A stretch of DNA of 64,000 nucleotides from G963666935 sp963666935 (GCA_963666935.1 OY762936.1:2232001-2296000), one strand, 5' to 3'; counted from the stretch's first letter, positions 26,427-34,774 are shown. Notes: generated from the letters alone by a model not told the origin. Made by a program: numbers and translations.

Positions 26427-26446
26427 GTGGGTTTTTTAGCGGGTTA
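26427..26446. repeat. Right arm-type direct repeats (putative integrase arm site)
   Basis: GTGGGTTT at 26427-26434 and GCGGGTTA at 26439-26446, 12 bp apart, start 2 bp after the integrase stop. Over 20 bp the block matches the left-end block at 9493-9512 in 16 positions. Confidence 0.55.
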
Positions 26447-26466
26447 TTACGTAATTTTACAGTAGC

Positions 26467-26494
26467 AAAAAAGCCCCTAAACTAGGGGCTTTTA
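26467..26494 (-). terminator. Element-supplied terminator for tRNA-Ser
   Basis: On the minus strand AGCCCCT-AGTTT-AGGGGCT is followed by a run of six T. It replaces the host terminator (9336-9365) that was separated from the tRNA when the element inserted. Confidence 0.8.
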
Positions 26495-26496
26495 AG

Positions 26497-26523
26497 TTGG
26501 CGGAGAGAAAGGGATTCGAACCC
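26497..26523. repeat. Right attachment site (attR core) within tRNA-Ser
   Basis: The copy of the 27-bp core that belongs to the intact tRNA gene: CCA end, acceptor 3' strand and T arm. Confidence 0.92.
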
Positions 26524-26588
26524 TTGTCAGAGTTTCCCCTGAACACGATTTCCAGTCGTGCGCCTTCGACCAGCTCAGCCATCTCTCC
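26498..26588 (-). tRNA. tRNA-Ser (anticodon GGA)
   Basis: 91 nt including an encoded CCA. The acceptor GGAGAGA pairs with TCTCTCC. The D arm begins TGGCTGAGCTGG. The anticodon stem CACGA/TCGTG encloses the loop CTGGAAA with GGA. A long variable arm (about CAGGGGAAACTCTG) marks it as class II. The T arm has GGTTCGAATCC. The 3' end from the T arm onward is supplied by the integrated element. Confidence 0.96.
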
Positions 26589-26620
26589 ACATTGATGCCG
26601 TCGTGTGCTCGCGCTTTGTT

Positions 26621-26649
26621 ATATTACTATAATTCCTTTAAAAATGCAA
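26621..26649 (-). promoter_or_regulatory. Promoter of tRNA-Ser
   Basis: On the minus strand TTGCAT (26649-26644), 17 bp, TAATAT (26626-26621), about 33 bp before the tRNA 5' end. Confidence 0.6.
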
Positions 26650-26807
26650 GGGGACATTTGCAACTCTAAGTCGTCAATTTACGCGATAATGCGTGGCGAA
26701 ATCAAATATTAACTTTCTTTGAAACTACTGCGATTGCGTATAATGTATGGTAAAATTATGAAGTACTGTGTTCGGTCGGCGCAGACTTATGCCGCGTGGA
26801 GGGAACT

Positions 26808-27629
26808 ATGCCAGCTACCAAGAACAAAAACTTTGTCATAGCCGTACTCAAAGGAATTATCGTGGGCGCCGCCGCCATCATCCCGGGAGCCAGCGGCGGC
26901 GTTTTAGCCGTATCCATGGGGATTTACCGGCCCATTTTGGATGCAGTATGTTCCTTTTTTTCTACCATCAGGTCCAATTTTTTGTTTCTCCTCCCCTATG
27001 GCATCGGCGGGGTTTTGGGTCTGCTTGCCACGGCACAAGGGCTGGAATGGCTGCTGCTTCACTTCCATAGCGGCTTGATGTACACCCTAGTCGGCATGGT
27101 GCTAGGCGGCATTCCATCCCTGCTGGAAGAAGCCAACAACCATGGTTTTAAAAAACGCTACCTTCTAGCGACTCTGGGCGGCGCACTGTTCCTTACAATT
27201 TTGGCCTATCTCAACCATTCGCTGGCGGGCGGCAACAACTGGGCATTCAACTATTGGACGGCCGCTATATGCGGCGGCATTCTGGCGGTTGGGATTGTGA
27301 TCCCCGGCGTCAGCACGTCGTTCCTTGTGATGTATCTCGGACTGTACGACAGCATGCTCAGCGCCCTGAACAACTTCAAAATCGTCTATCTTTTCTTTGC
27401 GGGTCTGGGTGCGGTTGTGGTGGGGGGCATATTGCTGCTTTTCGTCAAGCGCATGTTTGACCGTCACCCCGGTTTTTCCTATTATGCGGTTCTAGGCTTT
27501 CTCTTAGGCACCATCGTGCTGATCTTCCCAGGTGTTACATTCACGGCAGCTCAGCTTTTATACCTGGTTCTGCTCGCCGCAGGACTCGCGGCAACCTATT
27601 TCCTTTGCAAGCTAACAAATTCCAAGTGA
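26808..27629 (+). CDS. DUF368 family polytopic membrane protein
   Basis: 273 residues. The ATG at 26808 follows GTGGAGGGAACT; an in-frame GTG at 26796 is inside that ribosome-binding site. It has about eight hydrophobic spans. The glycine-rich signature IIPGASGGVLAVSMGIYRP near residue 25 and its repeat around 165 (VIPGVSTSFLVMYLGLYD) are characteristic of DUF368 transporter-like proteins. Members have been linked to undecaprenyl-phosphate recycling (PopT); that link is from family knowledge. It is followed 22 bp later by an L,D-transpeptidase, which fits a cell-envelope role. Confidence 0.9.
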   Translation: MPATKNKNFVIAVLKGIIVGAAAIIPGASGGVLAVSMGIYRPILDAVCSFFSTIRSNFLFLLPYGIGGVLGLLATAQGLEWLLLHFHSGLMYTLVGMVLGGIPSLLEEANNHGFKKRYLLATLGGALFLTILAYLNHSLAGGNNWAFNYWTAAICGGILAVGIVIPGVSTSFLVMYLGLYDSMLSALNNFKIVYLFFAGLGAVVVGGILLLFVKRMFDRHPGFSYYAVLGFLLGTIVLIFPGVTFTAAQLLYLVLLAAGLAATYFLCKLTNSK

Positions 27630-27651
27630 TCATAGGAGGTTCTATCCCAAA

Positions 27652-28917
27652 ATGAAAAGAAAATTCTTTGCTCTTGTACTCTGTTTCCTGATGGCTGTCT
27701 CCCTGTTCCCGGCCACTGCAAACGCAACGGTCTTATCCGGAATGACCAGCAAGGTCGATTATGACAACACGGATGCGAACAAATATACCATCGACATTGA
27801 TCTCACCAATCAGATTATCACGGTCTATGATAATTACTCAGGCGCTGTGGTTCTTCAGGGCCTGTGCACCACCGGCAGCGATAAGTACCCCTCCGGTTCG
27901 GGACAGTTTAAGCTGGGTTCCATGAAAGAACGTTTCGGCTATTTCGTGGCCTATGGTCAATATGCCCAGTATTGGTCCCAGGTGGTGCGGGGCGTTTATA
28001 TTCACTCGGTGATGTACGATTCCAAAAAGCTGACCTCTATGTCCAAATCCGCATATAACAACCTTGGCAAAAATGTCTCCCACGGCTGTATTCGGGTGCT
28101 ACCGGAAGTCGCGCAGTTCATCTTTTACAACTGCCCTCCGGGAACTGCCTGCAACCTGGTTTTTCGAGCCAAGAACGCGGTGCTGGTGAAGCAGATCAAG
28201 TCCTCCATGGTCAGTTACAGAAATTATAAGCAGCCAACAGACGGCCACGCAGACCCCATGGTGGTTCCGGCCACAGTGAGGTATAATTCCGTGCCTGTGC
28301 GTACGGGATTCTCCACTTCCAAGGACAAAACCCTAACGACCCTCAATGCGGGCGAACATGTGGATCTGCTGCAACTTAGCCCCAACTGGTGCAAAGTCCG
28401 CACCGCCAGAGGCACCTTGGGCTATGTGAAAACAGTTTATCTGCTTTGCGACCCCGATACTGTGCAGACCACCACGGGCTATGTGGCCACCGCCAAGACT
28501 TATGTCTATGCCAAGGCCAGCACTTCCTCTACGAAGCTTAAAGCCATTCCCTCGGGCAGCACGGTAACTGTGACCCAGCAGGTCTCCGCTTCCTGGATGT
28601 ACGGGGAATTCGGTGGCGTAACCGGCTATGTCCGCACCAAGTACGTCAAACTCAAAGAGGTGCTGGTATACCCGGTACTGGATGGCAGCTATAGCGCATC
28701 TTCGTCCACTTCTTCCGGCACTGTCACCGCAGGTTCCTCGGCCCGCATTGCCGACGGCATCATCGCCAACTTCCGCAGCGCCCCCAACGGCGCCATCATC
28801 GGCGAGCTTGCCGCGGGCACGCCGGTCTCCATCCTTTCCGTAAGCGGAAACTGGTATTACTGCAATGTCAACGGCACCACCGGCTATCTCTACACCAGCT
28901 GCATCTCGGCAAATTAA
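27652..28917 (+). CDS. L,D-transpeptidase (YkuD) with C-terminal SH3 repeats
   Basis: 421 residues with a signal peptide (MKRKFFALVLCFLMAVSLFP, cut near TANA). The YkuD domain (about 45-170) carries the active site SHGCIRVL with C146 and H144, plus IHSVMYD earlier. Three bacterial SH3-like repeats follow (about 205-265, 280-340 and 365-421), recognisable by the recurring GYVKTVYL, GYVRTKYV and GYLYTSCI ends. It forms 3-3 or anchoring cross-links in peptidoglycan, and the SH3 repeats bind the wall. It is likely co-transcribed with the DUF368 gene. Confidence 0.92.
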   Translation: MKRKFFALVLCFLMAVSLFPATANATVLSGMTSKVDYDNTDANKYTIDIDLTNQIITVYDNYSGAVVLQGLCTTGSDKYPSGSGQFKLGSMKERFGYFVAYGQYAQYWSQVVRGVYIHSVMYDSKKLTSMSKSAYNNLGKNVSHGCIRVLPEVAQFIFYNCPPGTACNLVFRAKNAVLVKQIKSSMVSYRNYKQPTDGHADPMVVPATVRYNSVPVRTGFSTSKDKTLTTLNAGEHVDLLQLSPNWCKVRTARGTLGYVKTVYLLCDPDTVQTTTGYVATAKTYVYAKASTSSTKLKAIPSGSTVTVTQQVSASWMYGEFGGVTGYVRTKYVKLKEVLVYPVLDGSYSASSSTSSGTVTAGSSARIADGIIANFRSAPNGAIIGELAAGTPVSILSVSGNWYYCNVNGTTGYLYTSCISAN

Positions 28918-28935
28918 TCCTCTAACGCAAAAATG

Positions 28936-28965
28936 AAGGTGGACGCAAAAGCGTCCACCTTTTAT
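28936..28965 (+). terminator. Intrinsic terminator of the transpeptidase operon
   Basis: An 11-bp perfect stem AAGGTGGACGC/GCGTCCACCTT with loop AAAA and a TTTAT tail. Confidence 0.88.
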
Positions 28966-29111
28966 AAATCTGGAAGGCTTTATTCGTTTGCAGCGAAAGG
29001 CTTTTGTTGTAGGAAACGCCGGCCGCGCCAAAGGAACGAACGATTTGTGCAACATCAATAGTAGTGTTTTTCTCGTTCAGACCGCCCCGGTCGGGGCAAA
29101 AGCATGAAGCG

Positions 29112-30212
29112 TTATTTGTAAATTCGTCGGGCTGTTCCTGCCGGCCTACCGCTAATCACGATAAAGCTGGCGATTATGGAAGCCATGGGTACGGTCAGGA
29201 TCAGGCCGATGCTTCCGCAAAGAGAACGGATGATTTCCCCAGCCACCGCTTCCGTATTGACAACATATACTGGAGAAGATGAGGACGTGATGAAAATAAA
29301 CAGAAGTGGTAGCGACGTGCCCACATATGCCAGAATAAGGGTATTGATCATTGTCGCCATCATATCTTTTCCAACGTTCAATCCAGAAGAAATAAGCTCT
29401 GCGCACCTCATTTTGGGGGACTTCTGTTTCAGTTCAAAAACAAGCGACGTGATCGACATACTCACGTCCATCACCACACCGATTGCGCCGATAATGATTC
29501 CTGCAACAAAAAGATCTGCGAAATTCAGTTCAACATTGTACTGGGTGGCAAGCAAAAAAGCATCTTCGTCCACTGCGCCTGTAATGACGCAGATCCTGCA
29601 AAAAAGTTCGGATAATACAACGGCACTTATAATCCCGCAGATCATTCCTAAAATAGCGGCAAGGCTTTTTTTTGTAAAGCCCAGCAAAATTACAAAGCTG
29701 ATCACCGTGATGGCGATGGCAGTGAAAATCGTCAGCATCATGATATTGTACCCTTCAAGTATGCTAGGAATAAAAAACACATAAATGACAATCCCGGATA
29801 TGATTAAAGAGATCAGAGATAGCAGCCCTTTAAGCCTTCCAAAAATCAGTAGCAGCGCCGCAAATATAACCGAAAGCAAAGTAAGATCGCCCTGCCGGGA
29901 CAAGCTGATGATATTGGCCTCGAATCCCGTGCCAGACGCATAGATGCACAGAACCAGCTTCTGGCCTTTTGCCGGCACGAAATCCCATTGTGAGTATTGA
30001 ATCTGGGAAAAGACCTTCTCAATCATTCGATCCTTATAGCTGCCGTCCAATATGCGAATCGTCAAATGATACTCTGGGAACGTCTCTGTTTCTACCGCGT
30101 ACATGTCAATGATCTCCCCGGTTACAGTTTCCGCGGTGGGCTCTGCTGCCAGCGCCGTATTGGCGGCTAGAAGCAGAAGCAGAAATACGGTCAAAAGCAA
30201 GCGTGTTTTCAT
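29112..30212 (-). CDS. YibE/F family membrane protein
   Basis: 366 residues: a signal-like first helix (KTRLLLTVFLLLLLAANTALA), an extracytoplasmic beta domain of about 100 residues (GEIIDMYAVETETFPEYHLT), then seven or eight hydrophobic helices. The GAIGVVMDVSMSITS motif and the C-terminal LALPLL-like helices match YibE/F proteins, whose function is not established. The ATG follows GGAGATTCGCCC. It diverges from the truncated ZIP gene. Confidence 0.85.
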   Translation of the reverse strand: MKTRLLLTVFLLLLLAANTALAAEPTAETVTGEIIDMYAVETETFPEYHLTIRILDGSYKDRMIEKVFSQIQYSQWDFVPAKGQKLVLCIYASGTGFEANIISLSRQGDLTLLSVIFAALLLIFGRLKGLLSLISLIISGIVIYVFFIPSILEGYNIMMLTIFTAIAITVISFVILLGFTKKSLAAILGMICGIISAVVLSELFCRICVITGAVDEDAFLLATQYNVELNFADLFVAGIIIGAIGVVMDVSMSITSLVFELKQKSPKMRCAELISSGLNVGKDMMATMINTLILAYVGTSLPLLFIFITSSSSPVYVVNTEAVAGEIIRSLCGSIGLILTVPMASIIASFIVISGRPAGTARRIYK

Positions 30213-30369
30213 GGGCGAATCTCCATCTGTTAATGCTAGAAATATATACTTGTCCCAATATGTTTATTCCTATCGGAAGGGAAATTAACAATATCGGCTC
30301 CTCGGCGTTGTTTTTGTCTGCCCACTCCGTTAGTGAAAGGCCGTGCGCACAGGTTGTACGTATGGTATG

Positions 30370-30846
30370 ATTTGTAAGCAAGAGGAACACAAATCCAAGC
30401 TGATGCGCATGGGCATGTTTACTGCGCTGGCCATTTCCATCCATAACTTCCCCGAAGGCATGGAAACCTTTACCGCGGCGCTGAGCGATCCCAAGCTGGG
30501 CGTCCCGATTGCATTCGCCATAGCCATACATAACATCCCGGAGAACATCGCCGTGGCGGTTCCCGTTTTCTATGTCACCGGAAGCCGGAAGAAGGCGTTC
30601 CGGCTCTCCTTCCTTTCAGGAATGGCCGAGCCCGTGGGCGCATTGATCGGTTACCTGTTGCTGTATAGATTTTTTAACGATGTAACCTTTGGCATAATCT
30701 TCCCTGCCGTAGCAGGAATTATGGTGTTCATCAGCCTTTACGAGCTGCTTCCCTCCGCCCGGGAATACGGGGAACATCATCTTTCCATTTACGGCTTGAT
30801 TACGGATATGGCGGTGATGGCCGCAAGCCTGTTGTTGTTCCTGTAA
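30370..30846 (+). pseudogene. 5'-truncated ZIP-family metal transporter
   Basis: About 155 residues match only the C-terminal two thirds of ZupT/ZIP transporters: FTALAISIHNFPEGMETF (helix IV metal site) and AIAIHNIPENIAVAVPV (helix V), then three more helices. Helices I-III, about 110 residues, are missing, and only 130 bp separate this frame from the divergent yibE-like gene, so they were deleted rather than frameshifted. In the second metal motif the usual HNIPEG reads HNIPEN. No good ribosome-binding site precedes the likely starts. It is probably a remnant, though a short product cannot be excluded. Confidence 0.7.
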
Positions 30847-30906
30847 GCAAAAGCTCCTGTAAATTAAAAGTGCCTCCGCCACATGTCAATAGAAACAAAT
30901 TAATAC

Positions 30907-30950
30907 AAAGAACCATGATCCTATTTCATCATGGTTCTTTGGTTTCTTTT
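30907..30950 (+). terminator. Intrinsic terminator
   Basis: AAAGAACCATGAT (30907-30919) pairs with ATCATGGTTCTTT (30928-30940), followed by GGTTTCTTTTTCT. It sits between the ZIP remnant and the convergent WYL gene. Confidence 0.85.
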
Positions 30951-30976
30951 TCTATCCGTTTTCACCGTATACATCA

Positions 30977-31963
30977 TTAAGCATTTTCTTGTTCATACGC
31001 CTTTGCCGCCGCCACGAGCCTTTGGCGCATCTGTTCACGCAGTTCCGGGGGCGATACGATCTCCAGCTGATCTCCGAATTGCGCCGCCCAAGAGAGAAAC
31101 CCCACGCCGCCCACAGCGGATACGAATGCCGTGAAGCGGCCCTCGCCCTCGCTTTGCACCGTAATTTCATCCCCGAACCGATCAAACACTTCATTGACGA
31201 TGCCAGTGCTGCACTTTAATCGAATCCGCATCACCTCGCCACCGAACATATTGAGGCATTTGGGGGTATAATCTGCGGCATCAAATTTCGCAGTGTATGC
31301 GCTGACCTGTGAAAAGTGCCGCCAGGAGGCAGGGTCTTCCCGGACGTCTTGAATCCGGTCCAGCCTGAAATGCGTCAGGTCGTTTCGCTCCTCCATGTTG
31401 CATACCAGATAATACCGGTCCTGCATCCAAATCAGTGCATAAGGGCTTACCCGGTAGCGCTTTCCGCTGTGCTGCATGATGCTGTGCCTGCCCACGTCCC
31501 GCTTGCTGTATTGGAAAGTGAGCACGCGTCTGTGGGCAATAGCGCGGCTGACCGCCTCAATGGTTTTCAGCACGCTGTCGTCCCTGCTTTTAGTCCCTCC
31601 GAGGCTCCCCACAATGAGCTGAGCCCTATCGAAATCGCCCAGCAGCGTTCCGAGCTTTTCAATCAGCATCCCGCTTCGCTTTGCCGAAAGGAAGGATGCG
31701 GCCTCCACTGCGGAAATCAGCACCTGCACCTCCCCTCGGTCGAATTGTCGGGTGTGCAGATAATAGCCCGTCCCGGTTCTGCGGATATCCAAGCCATATT
31801 CGATCAGCGCGTCAATATCTCGGTAAATCCCCTTGCGCTCAGCAAAAACGCCACGCTTTTCCAGCTCCTCCACAATCTGCGGCACCGTGAGCCGGTGCTG
31901 CTCGTCCGTCAGTTGCAAAAACACATCCATCAGATACAGCGGCTTTACCTTTGTGGCGGACAT
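30977..31963 (-). CDS. WYL-domain transcriptional regulator (YafY family)
   Basis: 328 residues. A winged helix-turn-helix at the N terminus (LTVPQIVEELEKRGVFAERKGIYRDIDALIEYG) is followed by a WYL domain (about 140-215) with RVSPYALIWMQDRYYLVCNM and a C-terminal WCX extension. WYL domains sense ligands, often nucleic-acid related, and in several bacteria control defence or DNA-damage genes. No obvious target is adjacent. Confidence 0.9.
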   Translation of the reverse strand: MSATKVKPLYLMDVFLQLTDEQHRLTVPQIVEELEKRGVFAERKGIYRDIDALIEYGLDIRRTGTGYYLHTRQFDRGEVQVLISAVEAASFLSAKRSGMLIEKLGTLLGDFDRAQLIVGSLGGTKSRDDSVLKTIEAVSRAIAHRRVLTFQYSKRDVGRHSIMQHSGKRYRVSPYALIWMQDRYYLVCNMEERNDLTHFRLDRIQDVREDPASWRHFSQVSAYTAKFDAADYTPKCLNMFGGEVMRIRLKCSTGIVNEVFDRFGDEITVQSEGEGRFTAFVSAVGGVGFLSWAAQFGDQLEIVSPPELREQMRQRLVAAAKAYEQENA

Positions 31964-32020
31964 CCTTTTTCCCTCCCGGTTGCTTTTCTTTGATTATACA
32001 CGACAAGTCCCGCTTTCGGT

Positions 32021-32048
32021 ATTAAAAAAGGCTGTCTACGACAGCCTT
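32021..32048 (-). terminator. Intrinsic terminator of the GGGtGRT operon
   Basis: AAGGCTGTC/GACAGCCTT around a 3-nt loop with a run of six T on the minus strand, 15 bp after the stop at 32063. Confidence 0.85.
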
Positions 32049-32062
32049 CGATGAAGTTCGCC

Positions 32063-33058
32063 TTACTGCGCCTGGCATACCGCCACCGCCACCGCTACCG
32101 TTGCGCCCACCATGGGGTTGTTGCCCATGCCGATGAGGCCCATCATCTCCACATGGGCGGGAACCGAAGAGGAGCCCGCAAACTGGGCATCGCTGTGCAT
32201 ACGGCCCATGGTATCGGTCATGCCGTAGGACGCGGGGCCTGCAGCCATGTTGTCCGGATGCAGAGTGCGTCCGGTGCCGCCGCCGGAGGCCACGGAGAAA
32301 TATTTCTTTCCGTTCTCGACGCACCACTTTTTGTAGGTTCCTGCCACGGGGTGCTGAAAACGAGTTGGGTTGGTGGAGTTGCCCGTAATGGATACGTCCA
32401 CGCCCTCATGGCGCATGATAGCCACGCCCTCATTCACGTCGTCTGCGCCGTAGCAGCGCACAGCAGCCCGCTCGCCCTTGCTGAAGGCCGTGACCTTGGT
32501 CACAGTAAGCTCGCCGGTATACTGATTGTATTCGGTTTCACAGTGGGTAAAGCCGTTAACCCGCGAAATGATGTAGGCGGCATCCTTGCCCAACCCGTTG
32601 AGGATCACTTGCAGAGGCACCTTGCGCACCTTATTGGCCGTGCGGGCAATCCCAATAGCACCTTCCGCTGCCGCAAAACTCTCGTGGCCCGCCACAAAGG
32701 CAAAGCACGTTGTTTCATCCCGAAGCAACATAGCGCCCAGATTGCCGTGGCCCAGCCCCACCTTGCGCTGGTCGGCCACAGAACCGGGGATGCAAAAGGC
32801 CTGCAAGCCTTCTCCAATGGCTTCTGCCGCCTGTGCTGCGCTCTTCACGCCTCTTTTGATAGCGATGGCGGCGCCCAACACATACGCCCAAACCGCGTTA
32901 TCAAAGGCGATGGGCTGTATGCTGTGGACAATGGCGCGCACGTCTACACCCTTTGCTTTGAGCATCATATCCGCTGCCTCTAAGCTCTCGATTCCATCGT
33001 GCGCCATTGCGCACTTGATCTGGTCGATCCTTCTCTCATATCCTTCAAATGTCACCAT
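32063..33058 (-). CDS. GGGtGRT protein
   Basis: 331 residues. The name-giving motif is visible as ASGGGTGRTLHPDNMAA. The rest shows many glycine and histidine turns (FVAGHESFAAAEGAIG, GHGNLGAMLLRD). Function is unestablished, but the gene is known to sit beside an Fe-S scaffold gene in anaerobic Clostridia, as here (12 bp after it). The ATG follows AAAGGAGGCGCAAA. A role in metal-cluster handling is inferred from linkage only. Confidence 0.9.
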   Translation of the reverse strand: MVTFEGYERRIDQIKCAMAHDGIESLEAADMMLKAKGVDVRAIVHSIQPIAFDNAVWAYVLGAAIAIKRGVKSAAQAAEAIGEGLQAFCIPGSVADQRKVGLGHGNLGAMLLRDETTCFAFVAGHESFAAAEGAIGIARTANKVRKVPLQVILNGLGKDAAYIISRVNGFTHCETEYNQYTGELTVTKVTAFSKGERAAVRCYGADDVNEGVAIMRHEGVDVSITGNSTNPTRFQHPVAGTYKKWCVENGKKYFSVASGGGTGRTLHPDNMAAGPASYGMTDTMGRMHSDAQFAGSSSVPAHVEMMGLIGMGNNPMVGATVAVAVAVCQAQ

Positions 33059-33070
33059 TTTGCGCCTCCT

Positions 33071-33763
33071 TTATTCCCTGCGGGGGTCCAGTACGCGGAC
33101 GGCCTCGTCAAAACGGCCATAGGTGCCCACATTCTTTTCGAATGCCTCTTTGGCATCCACGCCCTTTTTAATGGCGTCCATCATCTTTCCCATGTTGACG
33201 AATTTGTAGCCGATGATCTCGCTGTTTTCGTCCAGACCGATCCCCAGCACATACCCTTCCGCCATTTCAAGATAGCGTGCGCCCTTTTTCACGGTGCCGT
33301 ACATGGTGCCGATCTGGCTGCGCATGCCTTTGCCCAAATCCTCCAGTCCGGCGCCAATGGGCAGGCCGCCCTCGGAAAAAGCGCTCTGACTGCGGCCATA
33401 GGCGATCTGCAAAAACAGCTCCCGCATGGCGGTGTTGATGGCATCACACACCAAGTCGGTGTTGAGCGCCTCCAAAATGGTCTTTCCGGGCAAAATTTCT
33501 GAAGCCATGGCGGCGCTGTGGGTCATGCCGGAACAGCCGAGAGTCTCGATGAGCGCCTCCTGAATGATGCCCTCTTTCACATTTAGGGTCAGCTTGCAGG
33601 CACCCTGCTGGGGAGCGCACCAGCCCACGCCGTGGGTGAGGCCGCTGATATCCTCGATCTTTTTCGCCTTAATCCACTTTCCCTCTTCGGGAATAGGCGC
33701 GGGGTCATGCTTTGCGCCTTTGGCAACGCAGAACATCTCTTCCACTTCCCGCGAATACTTCAT
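33071..33763 (-). CDS. NifU-like iron-sulfur cluster assembly scaffold protein
   Basis: 230 residues with IscU/NifU-like elements: GVGWCAPQQGACKLTL, ETLGCSGMTHSAAMASEIL (scaffold cysteine) and a helical C-terminal part. The enlarged middle and the partner gene differ from the usual IscU of the isc/suf operons. The ATG follows AGAAGGAGGAAGATACT. It is first of a two-gene operon with the GGGtGRT gene. No cysteine desulfurase is nearby. Confidence 0.85.
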   Translation of the reverse strand: MKYSREVEEMFCVAKGAKHDPAPIPEEGKWIKAKKIEDISGLTHGVGWCAPQQGACKLTLNVKEGIIQEALIETLGCSGMTHSAAMASEILPGKTILEALNTDLVCDAINTAMRELFLQIAYGRSQSAFSEGGLPIGAGLEDLGKGMRSQIGTMYGTVKKGARYLEMAEGYVLGIGLDENSEIIGYKFVNMGKMMDAIKKGVDAKEAFEKNVGTYGRFDEAVRVLDPRRE

Positions 33764-33951
33764 AGTATCTTCCTCCTTCTATCTCATAGGAAAACCCATA
33801 TTTTCTCATACCCATTTTAACACAAAAGGGCCTTTTCATACAGTAAAAAAAGGCGGGGGAATCGGCCCTCCATCCTGACTGGCTTTTTGCTGCTTTTCTT
33901 CCTGCCCATTTGCGGCACTTAGACAAAGAAGCAGAAGCGTAAAGGTCCACC

Positions 33952-34629
33952 TTACATCACGTAGTACAGGCCCACAGCGATGAAAATAGCCGGCACATAA
34001 TTCATGATCTTAAGCTTTGTGGCACCCACCAGATTCAGTCCCAGGCCGATGAGCAATATCCCGCCCACGCCGGTCATCTCGGTAATGACCCCATCGCTGA
34101 GAATAGGGGCAAGCACCTGCGCCAGCAGCGTGATGCTGCCCTGAAATACGAATACCACAACGGCGGAAAAAAGCACGCCAATGCCCAGGCTGGCAGCAAT
34201 CACCATGGAAGAAATAAAATCCATCACCGTCTTGGTAAAAAGCATGGAATGGTCTCCGGTAAGCCCGCTTTGCAGGCTGCCCACAATGCTCATGGCCCCC
34301 ACACTAAAAAGCAGGCTTGCGCTCACGAATCCGGCGACCACGTCGCTACCCTCGGTGTTTTTCATCCGGGTCTGTATCTGCTCGCCCAACCGGTTCAGCC
34401 TCCCATCCAAGTCCAGAAGCGTGCCCAGCAAAGCGCCAAGTGCTATGGACACAACAGCTAAGAGCATCTTCTCGCCCTTAAGCGCGCTGGTAATACCGAT
34501 GTAGATGGTGCACATACCCAAGCCCTTCATCACCGTGTCGGTGACTTTTTGTGGGATCCCCTTCCTGAAAAGCAGCCCTAAGAGGCTCCCCGCAATCACA
34601 CCGGCGGTGTTGGCAATGGTTCCAAGCAT
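33952..34629 (-). CDS. DUF554 family membrane protein
   Basis: 225 residues with six or seven hydrophobic spans. MLGTIANTAGVIAGSLLGLLF opens the protein, followed by LGMCTIYIGITSAL, and it ends GLNLVGATKLKIMNYVPAIF, all typical of DUF554 (YqgA-like) proteins. A longer frame reaches 34734, but the ATG at 34629 has AAAGGAAAAGAG directly upstream and starts the family match. Promoter at 34682-34709. Function is unknown. Confidence 0.88.
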   Translation of the reverse strand: MLGTIANTAGVIAGSLLGLLFRKGIPQKVTDTVMKGLGMCTIYIGITSALKGEKMLLAVVSIALGALLGTLLDLDGRLNRLGEQIQTRMKNTEGSDVVAGFVSASLLFSVGAMSIVGSLQSGLTGDHSMLFTKTVMDFISSMVIAASLGIGVLFSAVVVFVFQGSITLLAQVLAPILSDGVITEMTGVGGILLIGLGLNLVGATKLKIMNYVPAIFIAVGLYYVM

Positions 34630-34681
34630 CTCTCTTTTCCTTTGCGTTTGTATTTTTATGCGTGCAACTGTATATGATGGA

Positions 34682-34709
34682 ATTATACCATAATTCCCAC
34701 ATTTGACAA
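34682..34709 (-). promoter_or_regulatory. Promoter of the DUF554 gene
   Basis: On the minus strand TTGTCA (34709-34704), 16 bp, TATAAT (34687-34682). Confidence 0.7.
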
Positions 34710-34745
34710 TATCCGTCCGCCGCAAATGATTCACACTGTGTTCGA

Positions 34746-34774
34746 TTGCGACAGCATACGCGCTGTGTTATAAT
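34746..34774 (+). promoter_or_regulatory. Promoter of the beta-propeller/radA operon
   Basis: TTGCGA (34746-34751), 17 bp, TATAAT (34769-34774), 28 bp before the ATG at 34803. Confidence 0.7.

Larger units (their letters stand above)
9364..26523. mobile_element. 17.2-kb tRNA-Ser-integrated element carrying type I-C CRISPR-Cas (satellite/PICI-like)
   Basis: The ends are a 27-bp direct repeat (9364-9390 and 26497-26523) equal to the 3' end of tRNA-Ser; the right copy is part of the intact tRNA. The tyrosine integrase lies next to that tRNA. Inside are a divergent XRE repressor switch, a leftward operon with a VapE-type primase/helicase and small proteins, and, converging from the left, a complete type I-C CRISPR-Cas locus. 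No capsid, terminase, portal, relaxase or type IV secretion gene is visible. Integrase, divergent repressors and primase-rep in this order match phage-inducible chromosomal islands. Classification as a satellite is inference. Confidence 0.85.

Noticed and set aside
32051..32983. 310-codon frame on the + strand
   Set aside because: Antisense shadow of the GGGtGRT gene.
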